This document shows positions 26,289 through 33,696 of a stretch of DNA of 64,000 nt, piece by piece. The notes below the pieces were generated by a model. The model was not told the DNA's origin. It saw nothing but the letters and a program-made list of their open reading frames with translations, and made no database searches. Origin of the DNA: Amygdalobacter indicium (GTDB taxonomy: Bacteria > Bacillota > Clostridia > Saccharofermentanales > Fastidiosipilaceae); NCBI RefSeq assembly GCF_029101545.1, contig NZ_CP118866.1, positions 806,001 to 870,000 on the forward strand, read 5' to 3'. The position numbers were made by a program, and so were the translations under genes. Position 1 is the stretch's first letter. Each line of letters opens with the position of its first letter.

Positions 26289-28448
26289 CTAGAAAGCAAC
26301 ATCAAGCAAAGTATTCAAATCACGCAATTTTGCCGCCGTTTCAAAATCCAACTCCTTCACGGCAGCTTGCATACTTGATTGTAATTGCGCTTTAATATCG
26401 CTTTTTTCGGCATCAGTTGCGGATTGATAAACTTTAATAAGCTCAGCATAATGTTCTTTAATTTCAGCTTTAGACATAAAATTATTCGCATTTTCTGCAG
26501 CAATTTCTGTAAACGACTCTGCAGACTCGGATTTTTTCTTGGATTTTTTTCGTTTATCCGCCTGATATTTCCGTTCTTCCTCCCGCATAGCCAACTTGGT
26601 ACTTAATAATTCCCGAATATCCTTTTTCACGGTCTGCGGAACTATATGATGTTTTTCATTGTACTCCGTTTGTATTTTACGGCGTCTATTAGTCTCACTT
26701 ATAGCTTCCAACATCGCCGGTGAAACAGTATCGGCAAACATTATCACGTGACCGTTACTGTTACGGGAAGCTCTACCGATAATTTGAATTAATGAAGTTG
26801 TAGAACGCGCCAACCCCTGCTTATCGGCATCAAAAATACAAATCAGCGAAACTTCAGGCAAATCAATCCCTTCGCGCAAAAGATTAATACCGACAAGTAC
26901 ATCATATTTCCCCAAACGCAAATCCCGTAATATTTCACTTCTCGTCTGATTCGGTACATCGGCGTGAATATAAGCCGATTTTATACCGTTTTTTTGCAAA
27001 TGTTCACTGATTTCTTCCGCTAATTTTTTGGTAGTTGTCAAAAGAAGCGAACGTTCATCCCGGCGGATACGCAAATTAACCTGTTCCAAAGCGTACGCTA
27101 TCTGGTCTTCCTGTTTGTGTATTTCTATTTCCGGATCAAGTAAACCGGTAGGACGTATAATTTGTTCCGCCTGACAAAGAGAAACTTGACGTTCATACGG
27201 CCCCAATGTCGCCGAAACAAATAAAGCCTGCGGTATTTTGGCGATAAATTCCTCAAATTTCAAAGGTCGGTTATCGAAACAGGAAGGTAATCTGAAACCG
27301 TAATCAACCAAAGATTGTTTGCGTGAGCGATCACCTAAATACATTGCACCGATTTGCGGGATTGTCATATGGGACTCATCTACCATCAACAGAAAATCAT
27401 CAGGGAAAAAGTCAATTATTGTATACGGTGCTGAAGCGGGGGCACGATGACTCAAATGCCGCGAATAATTTTCAATTCCCTTGCAAAAACCGGTTTCCTG
27501 CATCATTGCCAAATCATAATTTGTTCTTTGTTCCAAACGATACGCTTCTACAACTTTTCCGGCTGCCTGCAATTCCTGCAACCGTTCCCGTAATTCGCTT
27601 CTGATATTATCCAGAGCAGAATTAATAGCTTCTTTGCGTACTAAATATCTGCTGGCAGGATTGATACTGACAAAAGAACGCTTGGCCATAGGTGTATTAT
27701 TCAGCGCCTGCATTTCGTAAATGCTTTCAATTTCCGTATCAAAAAAATTAACTCTAATATAAATGTTTTCTGATTCTATCGGAAAAATATCCAAAACGTC
27801 GCCATGCAGACGAAATTTGCCCCTTTGAAAGTCGAAATCATTTCTTTCGTACTGTATACTGACCAATTTAGCAATAACATCTTTAATACTTTTTTGCTGC
27901 CCGACCCGTAATGATAATGTCAGATTAATATAATCAAGAGGCGAAATTAAACCGTATATACAGGAAACGGTAGCTACAATAATAACATCCCGCCGTTCCA
28001 GAACACTGCTGATTGCCAAGTGACTTAAACGATCAATTTCTTCATTTATGGATGCATCTTTTTCAATGTAAGTGTCAGTTTGGGCCACATAAGATTCAGG
28101 CTGGTAATAGTCATAATACGAAACGTAATATTCCACTGCATTGGTAGGAAACATCGCTTTAAATTCGGCGCATAATTGGGCAGCCAAAGTTTTAGTATGA
28201 GCAATAACTAAAGTCGGGCGTTGCACATTGGCTATAACATTAGCCATGGTAAAAGTTTTACCGGATCCTGTAACACCTAACAGACTTTGAAAACGATTAC
28301 CGGCTTTAATCGAAGCCGTTAAAGCGGCGATAGCTTCAGGTTGATCTCCTGTCGGGGCAAACTTACTCTGTAAACGAAAAGGCTGAGAATTCATGCGATT
28401 TCGCGCGTGTAAATCACTCAAACTTCGTTGCGTCAATTGATCTTCCAA
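26289..28448 (-). CDS. uvrB: Excinuclease ABC subunit B
   Basis: 719 aa. Damage-verifying helicase of nucleotide excision repair. Walker A GVTGSGKT near residue 59, the beta-hairpin YVSYYDYYQPESYVAQTDTYIEKD, helicase motifs DESH, SATLGPYE and IIGRASRNSNG, and a C-terminal UVR domain (AAVKELDFETAAKLRDL) that binds UvrC. A Lys/Ser-rich linker precedes UVR. TTG start with GAAGAGGG upstream; an in-frame ATG 18 codons later is an alternative. uvrA and uvrC are not adjacent. Confidence 0.97.
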   Translation of the reverse strand: MEDQLTQRSLSDLHARNRMNSQPFRLQSKFAPTGDQPEAIAALTASIKAGNRFQSLLGVTGSGKTFTMANVIANVQRPTLVIAHTKTLAAQLCAEFKAMFPTNAVEYYVSYYDYYQPESYVAQTDTYIEKDASINEEIDRLSHLAISSVLERRDVIIVATVSCIYGLISPLDYINLTLSLRVGQQKSIKDVIAKLVSIQYERNDFDFQRGKFRLHGDVLDIFPIESENIYIRVNFFDTEIESIYEMQALNNTPMAKRSFVSINPASRYLVRKEAINSALDNIRSELRERLQELQAAGKVVEAYRLEQRTNYDLAMMQETGFCKGIENYSRHLSHRAPASAPYTIIDFFPDDFLLMVDESHMTIPQIGAMYLGDRSRKQSLVDYGFRLPSCFDNRPLKFEEFIAKIPQALFVSATLGPYERQVSLCQAEQIIRPTGLLDPEIEIHKQEDQIAYALEQVNLRIRRDERSLLLTTTKKLAEEISEHLQKNGIKSAYIHADVPNQTRSEILRDLRLGKYDVLVGINLLREGIDLPEVSLICIFDADKQGLARSTTSLIQIIGRASRNSNGHVIMFADTVSPAMLEAISETNRRRKIQTEYNEKHHIVPQTVKKDIRELLSTKLAMREEERKYQADKRKKSKKKSESAESFTEIAAENANNFMSKAEIKEHYAELIKVYQSATDAEKSDIKAQLQSSMQAAVKELDFETAAKLRDLNTLLDVAF

Positions 28449-28469
28449 TTCAGCCCTCTTCCGGTTTCT

Positions 28470-28475
28470 ATTATA
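28470..28475 (-). promoter_or_regulatory. Possible -10 of uvrB fused to the tRNA-Trp terminator
   Basis: Minus strand: the T-tract of the tRNA-Trp terminator runs straight into a consensus TATAAT, 22 nt before the uvrB TTG start. No good -35 at 17 nt. Confidence 0.4.
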
Positions 28476-28499
28476 AAAAAAGCTTACTGAAAAGTAAGC
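28475..28499 (-). terminator. Terminator of tRNA-Trp
   Basis: Minus-strand stem GCTTACT / AGTAAGC with a TTTC loop and seven T. Confidence 0.9.
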
Positions 28500-28506
28500 A
28501 ATGAAA

Positions 28507-28578
28507 CAGGGGAGACAGGATTTGAACCCGCAACCGACGGTTTTGGAGACCGTTGCTCTACCGTTGAGCCACTCCCCT
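28507..28578 (-). tRNA. tRNA-Trp (anticodon CCA)
   Basis: Minus-strand cloverleaf: AGGGGAG pairs with CTCCCCT, discriminator G, anticodon stem ACGGT/ACCGT with loop CTCCAAA giving anticodon CCA, T-loop TTCAAAT. CCA tail is not encoded. Confidence 0.96.
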
Positions 28579-28589
28579 ATAGCTATGTT

Positions 28590-28618
28590 AATATAGTGAA
28601 AATAATTTAATTTGTCAA
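28590..28618 (-). promoter_or_regulatory. Promoter of tRNA-Trp
   Basis: Minus strand: TTGACA (28613-28618), 17 nt, TATATT (28590-28595). Confidence 0.85.
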
Positions 28619-28725
28619 GTGGTCAACGGCAATTTGTGCTTGACATCAGTTCTGTACAATTGCAGTTGGGTAAACGGGCAACACTTAACCGACGTATTCA
28701 TTTATAAAGCTTCAAGCAGATAGAA

Positions 28726-28750
28726 CCCCCTTCATTTAAGATGAAGGGGG
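28726..28750 (-). terminator. Strong hairpin after the XRE gene (possible terminator)
   Basis: Perfect 10-bp inverted repeat CCCCCTTCAT / ATGAAGGGGG with a 5-nt loop, 54 nt downstream of the XRE stop codon. The U-tract is poor on both strands (TTCTATC on minus), so it may be a transcript-stabilising hairpin instead. Confidence 0.5.
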
Positions 28751-28803
28751 AAATTATTGTCAGCAATTAGTCAATTCACAATAAAGATAATTCTTCAGCA
28801 GCT

Positions 28804-29115
28804 TTACCCTTGCGGATTCTGTTGCGGTTCTCCAAGTAGACATTTGTAGACCGGAATTTCTCCTCTTTTCACTCTTTCCCAAGATAATTGTATTAATATT
28901 TTGCTGAAATTCAGTTCGAATACAGCTCCCAAAAGAATTATATAACCGATACTGGGAATATTACGCGCATTCTCCCAATTACTTATTTCTACTTGCGTTG
29001 TGCCGATAATCAAAGCTAACTGTTTCTGCGTTAACCCCCTTCTGACTCTTAAAGCTCTCAATTCCGAAGCAAATAATTTTACTTCACTTTCTGACAACAT
29101 TGCATAATTCTTCAT
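28804..29115 (-). CDS. XRE-family helix-turn-helix regulator
   Basis: 103 aa. Residues about 12-65 form a Cro/C1-type HTH: SELRALRVRRGLTQKQLALIIGTTQVEISNWENARNIPS. The C-terminal 40 residues have no recognised sensor. I use the ATG at 29113-29115, which has GGAGG 9 nt upstream, instead of a longer frame. It stands alone in an AT-rich region; an autoregulatory operator was not identified. Targets unknown. Confidence 0.82.
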   Translation of the reverse strand: MKNYAMLSESEVKLFASELRALRVRRGLTQKQLALIIGTTQVEISNWENARNIPSIGYIILLGAVFELNFSKILIQLSWERVKRGEIPVYKCLLGEPQQNPQG

Positions 29116-29293
29116 ACAATTACACCTCCTTGAGAATATAACGTTAAATATCATTTATTCTATGATATATATTTAATACTAAAGCATTTATTTTATACAA
29201 TTTTATTTTATTTATCTCTTATTTGTAATTTATAGCCTTTTATATGTTAAATTTTATTTAACGTTTTATTATTCTCGTCGAGATAGCTTTAAT

Positions 29294-29977
29294 TTACAAA
29301 TTCAAGCGCCGAAACTCGCGCAAACAGGCAGCCGGATCTTTATGATGGAAAACTTCAGTCCCTGCAACCAGCACATCCGCCCCGGCAGCCACAAGCTCTC
29401 TGCAATTATGCAACTTTACTCCACCGTCAACTTCAATCAGACAATCTGCATTACGCTCGTCTATCATTTGGCGTAATTCTTTTATCTTTCCTAAAGTGTA
29501 ATCAATAAACTTTTGTCCGCCGTATCCGGGATTAACTGACATTAACAAAACCATATCACATAAAGGTAATAAGTCTTTGATTAAGCATACAGGGGTTCCG
29601 GGATTAAGCGCTACAGCAGCACCTAAACCTAAATCTCTTAAAGAACGCAGAGCCTGATCAGGATGTTTACTCGCTTCCAGATGAAATGTAATACTCGAAG
29701 CTCCGGCATCCTTGAAACGTTGAAAATACCTTTCCGGTTCAATAATCATAAGATGTAAATCGAGCGGTTTTCGACTCACTTGTCTGACAGCTGCCAATAA
29801 AGGAAAACCGAAAGAAATATTCGGAACGAAAACTCCGTCCATCACATCAAAATGATACATATCGGCTTCCATCTCCACCTTAGCCAAATCTGCTTGTAAA
29901 TCGGCAAAATTACAAGCTAAAAGAGAAGGACTTAAATACAACTTCTTGGATTCACCCGCTATATCTGCAATTTTCAT
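29294..29977 (-). CDS. rpe: Ribulose-phosphate 3-epimerase
   Basis: 227-aa TIM barrel interconverting ribulose-5-P and xylulose-5-P. LSPSLLACNFADL, metal/catalytic YHFDVMDGVFVPNISFG, LDLHLMI, the NPGYGGQKFI phosphate loop and EVDGGVKLHN are all intact. A 12-residue N-terminal extension precedes the usual start. ATG has GAGGAG upstream. It follows yraN with a 20-nt gap and ends the rplS-side cluster. Confidence 0.95.
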   Translation of the reverse strand: MKIADIAGESKKLYLSPSLLACNFADLQADLAKVEMEADMYHFDVMDGVFVPNISFGFPLLAAVRQVSRKPLDLHLMIIEPERYFQRFKDAGASSITFHLEASKHPDQALRSLRDLGLGAAVALNPGTPVCLIKDLLPLCDMVLLMSVNPGYGGQKFIDYTLGKIKELRQMIDERNADCLIEVDGGVKLHNCRELVAAGADVLVAGTEVFHHKDPAACLREFRRLNL

Positions 29978-29997
29978 ATAAATCTCCTCTGTTATTG

Positions 29998-30453
29998 TCA
30001 GTCAAGTATAGCACGAAAGCTGAAAAAACTTAGCTGATAATCTGTATAAAAGAACTTTATTCCGCTAACACCGCAACGTACAGTCCGAGAATTTGCAGCG
30101 TCAGCCTGCGAATATTTATTTCTCTGCTCAACTAAAACTAAATATAAGTTTCGAATAATCTTTTTCGTGTACAATTGATTCCAGCAATATGCCGCCTTGT
30201 ACAAACGATGTAATTGTTTGCTGCTTAAAGGGAAATTATCTTCCACTGAATTTCGGCGAAATTTAACTTCAAAAAGATACACAGCCGCCTGCGATTCGGC
30301 AGGATTTTCAGCCAATATATCAACTTGACCGGCACCTTGTAATTGCGGCCGCCAATTATGCCGCACAATTTTCCAACCGCGCATTTTTAAGAAATTACAG
30401 ACAACTTGTTCCGCTCTTAAACCTTTAACTGTTGTTACTTCCTGTTTTTTCAT
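29998..30453 (-). CDS. yraN: YraN/UPF0102 family protein
   Basis: 151 aa. Restriction-endonuclease-like fold of unclear function, usually beside rnhB as here. GLRAEQVVCNFLKMRGWKIVRHNWR matches the family N-terminus; GQVDILAE stands in place of the usual GEIDLI (Glu to Gln), and FEVKFRRN retains the EVK. If the fold were a nuclease, the Glu to Gln change would weaken metal binding. It lies 79 nt from rnhB. Confidence 0.83.
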   Translation of the reverse strand: MKKQEVTTVKGLRAEQVVCNFLKMRGWKIVRHNWRPQLQGAGQVDILAENPAESQAAVYLFEVKFRRNSVEDNFPLSSKQLHRLYKAAYCWNQLYTKKIIRNLYLVLVEQRNKYSQADAANSRTVRCGVSGIKFFYTDYQLSFFSFRAILD

Positions 30454-30532
30454 ATTTTCTTACTGACCTCCCTCTTAAAAGTACTGCAGGAAGAAAGCGT
30501 GAAAACAAGAAAATTAAGACAAAAATTCAAAA

Positions 30533-31300
30533 TTATTCCGGCTGCTTTTTTTCTTTCCATTTACGCAAAAAAAGCTCCCGATGCCAAATTGTCGGGCCGT
30601 ATTGATCCAGGGCTTCGTAATGTTCTTTCGTACCATAGCCTTTATTTTTCTGCCACAAATATTCCGGATATTGTTGCGCCAATTCCGTCATCAGCTGATC
30701 CCGGTAAACTTTGGCTAAAATAGAAGCTGCTGCAACAGAATAAGATAAACTGTCACCTTTGGCCGGATGTTCCGATTTATACTTCGTTTTATAAGATAAA
30801 TCAACATAATCCGCTATTACTGCATCAGGCTGAGGTGATAAAGCTTTTAAAGCACGTATCATCGCTCTTTTATCGGCTTCTAAAATATTATAAGTTGCAA
30901 TTTCCTCTACCGAAGCTGTTTCAATATGATAAGCCACTGCAGCTTTCTTAATTTGAGCAGCCAAATTTTCTCTTTTTTTCGCCGTTAACTTCTTGGAATC
31001 ATCCAAATTAGCCGGACAAGTAAAATCTAAAGGTAAAATTACAGCGGCAACTACCAGAGGGCCGGCCAAACATCCTCGCCCAACTTCATCCACACCGGCA
31101 ATTAATCTCGCTCCGGCTTGATATAATTTTTGTTCGTATAAAGACTTTGTAGGATAAAAAAGCTGCCAGAATTTCTCAGCCGAAACTGCAGAAAGATTAA
31201 TCCCGACCTCTGCGGCGCCTGCAACTTTTCCCGGCTTTAAATTATTTATATAGCTTGCCAAATCATATGGTTCCGTCTCTGCAATTTTAGCCTTGGTCAT
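30533..31300 (-). CDS. rnhB: Ribonuclease HII
   Basis: 255 aa. Removes ribonucleotides and RNA primers from DNA. The catalytic DEVGRGCLAGPLV lies near residue 71, followed by DDSKKLTAKKRE-like LDDSKKLT, AVIADY, KGDSLSYSVAAASILAKVYRD and the C-terminal NKGYGT. The first 60 residues are an extension of the B. subtilis RNase HII type. The ATG lies 2 nt after the rbgA stop with GGAAAT upstream, indicating coupling. Confidence 0.95.
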   Translation of the reverse strand: MTKAKIAETEPYDLASYINNLKPGKVAGAAEVGINLSAVSAEKFWQLFYPTKSLYEQKLYQAGARLIAGVDEVGRGCLAGPLVVAAVILPLDFTCPANLDDSKKLTAKKRENLAAQIKKAAVAYHIETASVEEIATYNILEADKRAMIRALKALSPQPDAVIADYVDLSYKTKYKSEHPAKGDSLSYSVAAASILAKVYRDQLMTELAQQYPEYLWQKNKGYGTKEHYEALDQYGPTIWHRELFLRKWKEKKQPE

Positions 31301-31302
31301 AG

Positions 31303-32160
31303 TTATATTTCCGGTCTTTCCAAACTTATTTTTCCTAAAGTACCGCTCCGAAAATCGTTCAGAAAAGACTTGGCAAAACGTTCATAATCCAATTTTCCGC
31401 CGGCGCGTAAGCAACCGTGATTTTTAACGGCTTGATCAAATAATGCTGGGCTGAATTCCGTTTTTTCTTCAAGTTTATAACGTTGGGCAAGATATTTCCC
31501 GTAATTTTCCCACAAATAAGCGAAGCTCCGATATGACAAATTTTCTTTATCCAATATAGTTTCAGGAATTGAACCGATCAGCGCCAACAATAACTGCGCT
31601 TTCTTTTGCTCAATTTTAGGCCAAAGTAAACCGGGAGTATCCAACCAGGCCAATTTTTGTTCACTGTTAATAATCCACTTTGTTTGTCTGGTAACACCTG
31701 GTCTATCGGCAGTCAAAGCACTTTTTCTCCCGACCAAACCGTTTATAAATGTCGATTTACCGACATTCGGTACACCTATCACCATTACTTTTAATGCCCG
31801 TTTTTCTAAACCGCGTTTAGTAAATTTATCAGTTAATTCTTTCGCATGCGCAAAAATAAAATTCTCCAACAGCTTCATTTGGCCTTTTCCCTTACTGCTA
31901 TAGAGAAAAGCCGGCGTATTAAGACGTTCAAAATAAGAAATCCAGGCACGATTAATCGCCGGATCGGCCAAATCGGATTTATTCAATAAAAGCAAATGCA
32001 ACTTTTGCCGGCAATATTTAGATAATTCCGGGTTACGACTGCTTAAAGGCAAACGAGCATCAGTCATTTCCAAAACAATATCAACTAATTTAATTTCCTC
32101 ATTCAAGCGCTTAAAAGTTTTAGCCATATGACCGGGAAACCACTGAGCTTGTACATCCAT
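31303..32160 (-). CDS. rbgA: Ribosome biogenesis GTPase RbgA (YlqF)
   Basis: 285-aa circularly permuted GTPase needed for late 50S assembly. WFPGHMAKTFKRL at the start, G4 NKSD (residue about 60) before G1 GVPNVGKSTFINGL, G3 DTPGLLWP, and the C-terminal RNA-binding domain ending with GTLGKISLE. Sits between rplS and rnhB, as in many Bacillota. TAGGAG lies upstream of the ATG. A terminator-like hairpin separates it from rplS. Confidence 0.96.
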   Translation of the reverse strand: MDVQAQWFPGHMAKTFKRLNEEIKLVDIVLEMTDARLPLSSRNPELSKYCRQKLHLLLLNKSDLADPAINRAWISYFERLNTPAFLYSSKGKGQMKLLENFIFAHAKELTDKFTKRGLEKRALKVMVIGVPNVGKSTFINGLVGRKSALTADRPGVTRQTKWIINSEQKLAWLDTPGLLWPKIEQKKAQLLLALIGSIPETILDKENLSYRSFAYLWENYGKYLAQRYKLEEKTEFSPALFDQAVKNHGCLRAGGKLDYERFAKSFLNDFRSGTLGKISLERPEI

Positions 32161-32177
32161 AAATAACTCCTAATTAC

Positions 32178-32202
32178 AAAAAAGCAGAGCACACAGCCCT
32201 GC
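32178..32202 (-). terminator. Terminator between rplS and rbgA
   Basis: Minus-strand stem GCAGGGC / GCTCTGC (one G-U) followed by six T, 25 nt after the rplS stop and 18 nt before the rbgA start; probably partial. Confidence 0.75.
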
Positions 32203-32227
32203 CTGAACGTTTAACTGCAAATAAGAC

Positions 32228-32584
32228 TTACTTCTTAATTGCCAAGCGCTCCTTAACACGAGCAGCCTTACCGGAACGCTCACGTAAGTAATACAATTTA
32301 GCACGACGAACTACACCTTTACGTACAACTTCAATCTTGGAAATTGTCGGGCTGTTAACCGGAATAACACGTTCAATACCGACACCGAACGACATACGAC
32401 GAACTGTGACAGTTTCGCTCAAGCCCTTACCGGACAAGGCAATGATAATACCGTCAAAAACCTGAATACGTTCGCGTTGACCTTCAGTAATACGAAGATG
32501 TAATTTGACGAAATCACCGATATCCAACTTGGGTAAATCGGTGCGTAGTTGACTTTGTTCAACTGCTTTAACTAAATCTCTCAT
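32228..32584 (-). CDS. rplS: Ribosomal protein L19
   Basis: 118 aa at the 30S-50S interface. LDIGDFVKLHLRITEGQRERIQVFDGIIIA and VRKGVVRRAKLYYLRERSGKAARVKER are canonical. The ATG at 32582-32584 has AGGAGG 6 nt upstream. Normally it follows trmD directly; here trmD is about 9 kb away. Confidence 0.97.
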   Translation of the reverse strand: MRDLVKAVEQSQLRTDLPKLDIGDFVKLHLRITEGQRERIQVFDGIIIALSGKGLSETVTVRRMSFGVGIERVIPVNSPTISKIEVVRKGVVRRAKLYYLRERSGKAARVKERLAIKK

Positions 32585-32650
32585 GCGTACCTCCTCTAAA
32601 TTAACACCGGATGTTCTTGCACGCATCGCAGCGGACCACCCTGAAATAAC
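32585..32650 (-). promoter_or_regulatory. Possible L19 leader region of rplS
   Basis: About 65-nt untranslated leader between the promoter and rplS, containing GGTCCGCTGCGATGCGTGC then AAGAACATC. rplS in Bacillota often carries an autoregulatory L19 leader; this stretch reminds me of it, but I could not fold or match it with certainty. Confidence 0.3.
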
Positions 32651-32656
32651 CACGAT

Positions 32657-32665
32657 ATTATAGCA
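32657..32665 (-). promoter_or_regulatory. Extended -10 promoter of rplS
   Basis: Minus-strand TGCTATAAT about 73 nt before the rplS start; the -35 is not consensus. Confidence 0.6.
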
Positions 32666-32740
32666 GAAATAGGGATATAAATGCAAATAATCGCTTCCAG
32701 CAAAGCAAATTTATCACTACTTCGAAGCTAAAATTAACAA

Positions 32741-33424
32741 TCAGATAATCCCGAGAATCAATAAACTGTATAATATACCTGTTAACACCGCGAAAACAAG
32801 CAATACGATAATACCTACACGTCTGGAACTCTTATTACTGTCTACGCAATTAAAATGATGCGCTTGCGAAACTTTTTGCAAAACCGGCCATAAACTCAAG
32901 TATAGAGCTAAGGAAAGAATAAAGTTAAATGAACTTTTCAGAAGATTGAACGGCAAAATAGCATTAAGCAAAAAAGGAAGTAAAGTACTTCTGCTCATCG
33001 TCGGAATGAATATAGGCGTAAAAATATAATTCCATAAAATCATTGTAATGTTTAAAGTAACTATTCCTAAAAGCAGACCGCAGATCAATCTTTTTAAGTT
33101 ACGTTTGCGGTGGATCGTATACGCTACCGGTAACACAAAGCTTATACAAGCTAAAAAATTCATAATAAATCCTATTATTCCACTTTTTGAAGTCGTCAGC
33201 ATTTGTAAAAACGGCACGGCAAAACACATGGCCAATGAATAAACCGGATTAAGAATGCATGCCGCCAGGACAAAGAAAACATCCTTAATATCATATTTCA
33301 GAAATGGAACTGACGGTAACAAGGGTATTTCAATAAAAAGCACACTTGTATACGCAATTGCTATAAACAAAGCCGCCAATACCAATCTGCTGACGGCAAG
33401 AGAACGTTCTTCTCGAATACTCAT
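32741..33424 (-). CDS. ribU: Riboflavin ECF transporter substrate-binding subunit (RibU-like)
   Basis: 227 aa, six predicted membrane helices. Energy-coupling-factor S component for riboflavin. The assignment rests on the membrane topology, family features such as FLKYDIKDVFFVLAACILNP and the FMN riboswitch immediately upstream. The ATG at 33422-33424 has AAAGGAG 6 nt upstream. No EcfA/EcfT genes are adjacent, as expected for shared-module ECF systems. The C-terminal 40 residues have an extra basic loop and a final helix. Confidence 0.9.
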   Translation of the reverse strand: MSIREERSLAVSRLVLAALFIAIAYTSVLFIEIPLLPSVPFLKYDIKDVFFVLAACILNPVYSLAMCFAVPFLQMLTTSKSGIIGFIMNFLACISFVLPVAYTIHRKRNLKRLICGLLLGIVTLNITMILWNYIFTPIFIPTMSRSTLLPFLLNAILPFNLLKSSFNFILSLALYLSLWPVLQKVSQAHHFNCVDSNKSSRRVGIIVLLVFAVLTGILYSLLILGII

Positions 33425-33483
33425 AAAAAACTCCTTTAAAGACAAGTGCCTCAAAGAAGTCTAACAACTGAAAGCAATTAAAC

Positions 33484-33592
33484 GTTTTCTCCCATCCGGA
33501 CTTTAACTGTCGGTTTCGGAATTACACCGAATCTATGGCGAACCATTCGTGGACTATTACCACCGGTAAGGAATTTCACCTATCCCTGAAAA
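33484..33592 (-). promoter_or_regulatory. FMN riboswitch (RFN element)
   Basis: Minus strand shows the conserved RFN blocks in order: AGGGATAGGTGAAATTCC, TACCGGTGGTAATAGTCC, the variable hairpin, GATTCGGTGTAATTCC, AACCGACAGTTAAAGTCC and GGATGGGAGAAAAC. It lies 60 nt before ribU; high FMN is expected to shut the gene off. I could not decide between a terminator and Shine-Dalgarno sequestration for the expression platform: no strong T-tract hairpin follows, so translational control is somewhat more likely. Confidence 0.95.
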
Positions 33593-33620
33593 CACAATGT
33601 CTGCTACTTAATTTGTCTGT

Positions 33621-33649
33621 ATTATAACAATCCGTTTCCTGCGCGACAA
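33621..33649 (-). promoter_or_regulatory. Promoter of the FMN riboswitch-ribU transcript
   Basis: Minus strand: TTGTCG (33644-33649), 17 nt, consensus TATAAT (33621-33626), about 30 nt before the aptamer. Confidence 0.75.
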
Positions 33650-33696
33650 TATCAAGCCGACTGAAATTATGTGAAATATTGTGCGGAAGCATAATT

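Noticed and set aside
28639..28644. Plus-strand TTGACA between tRNA-Trp and the XRE gene
   Set aside because: No -10 at the proper distance and no plus-strand gene follows.
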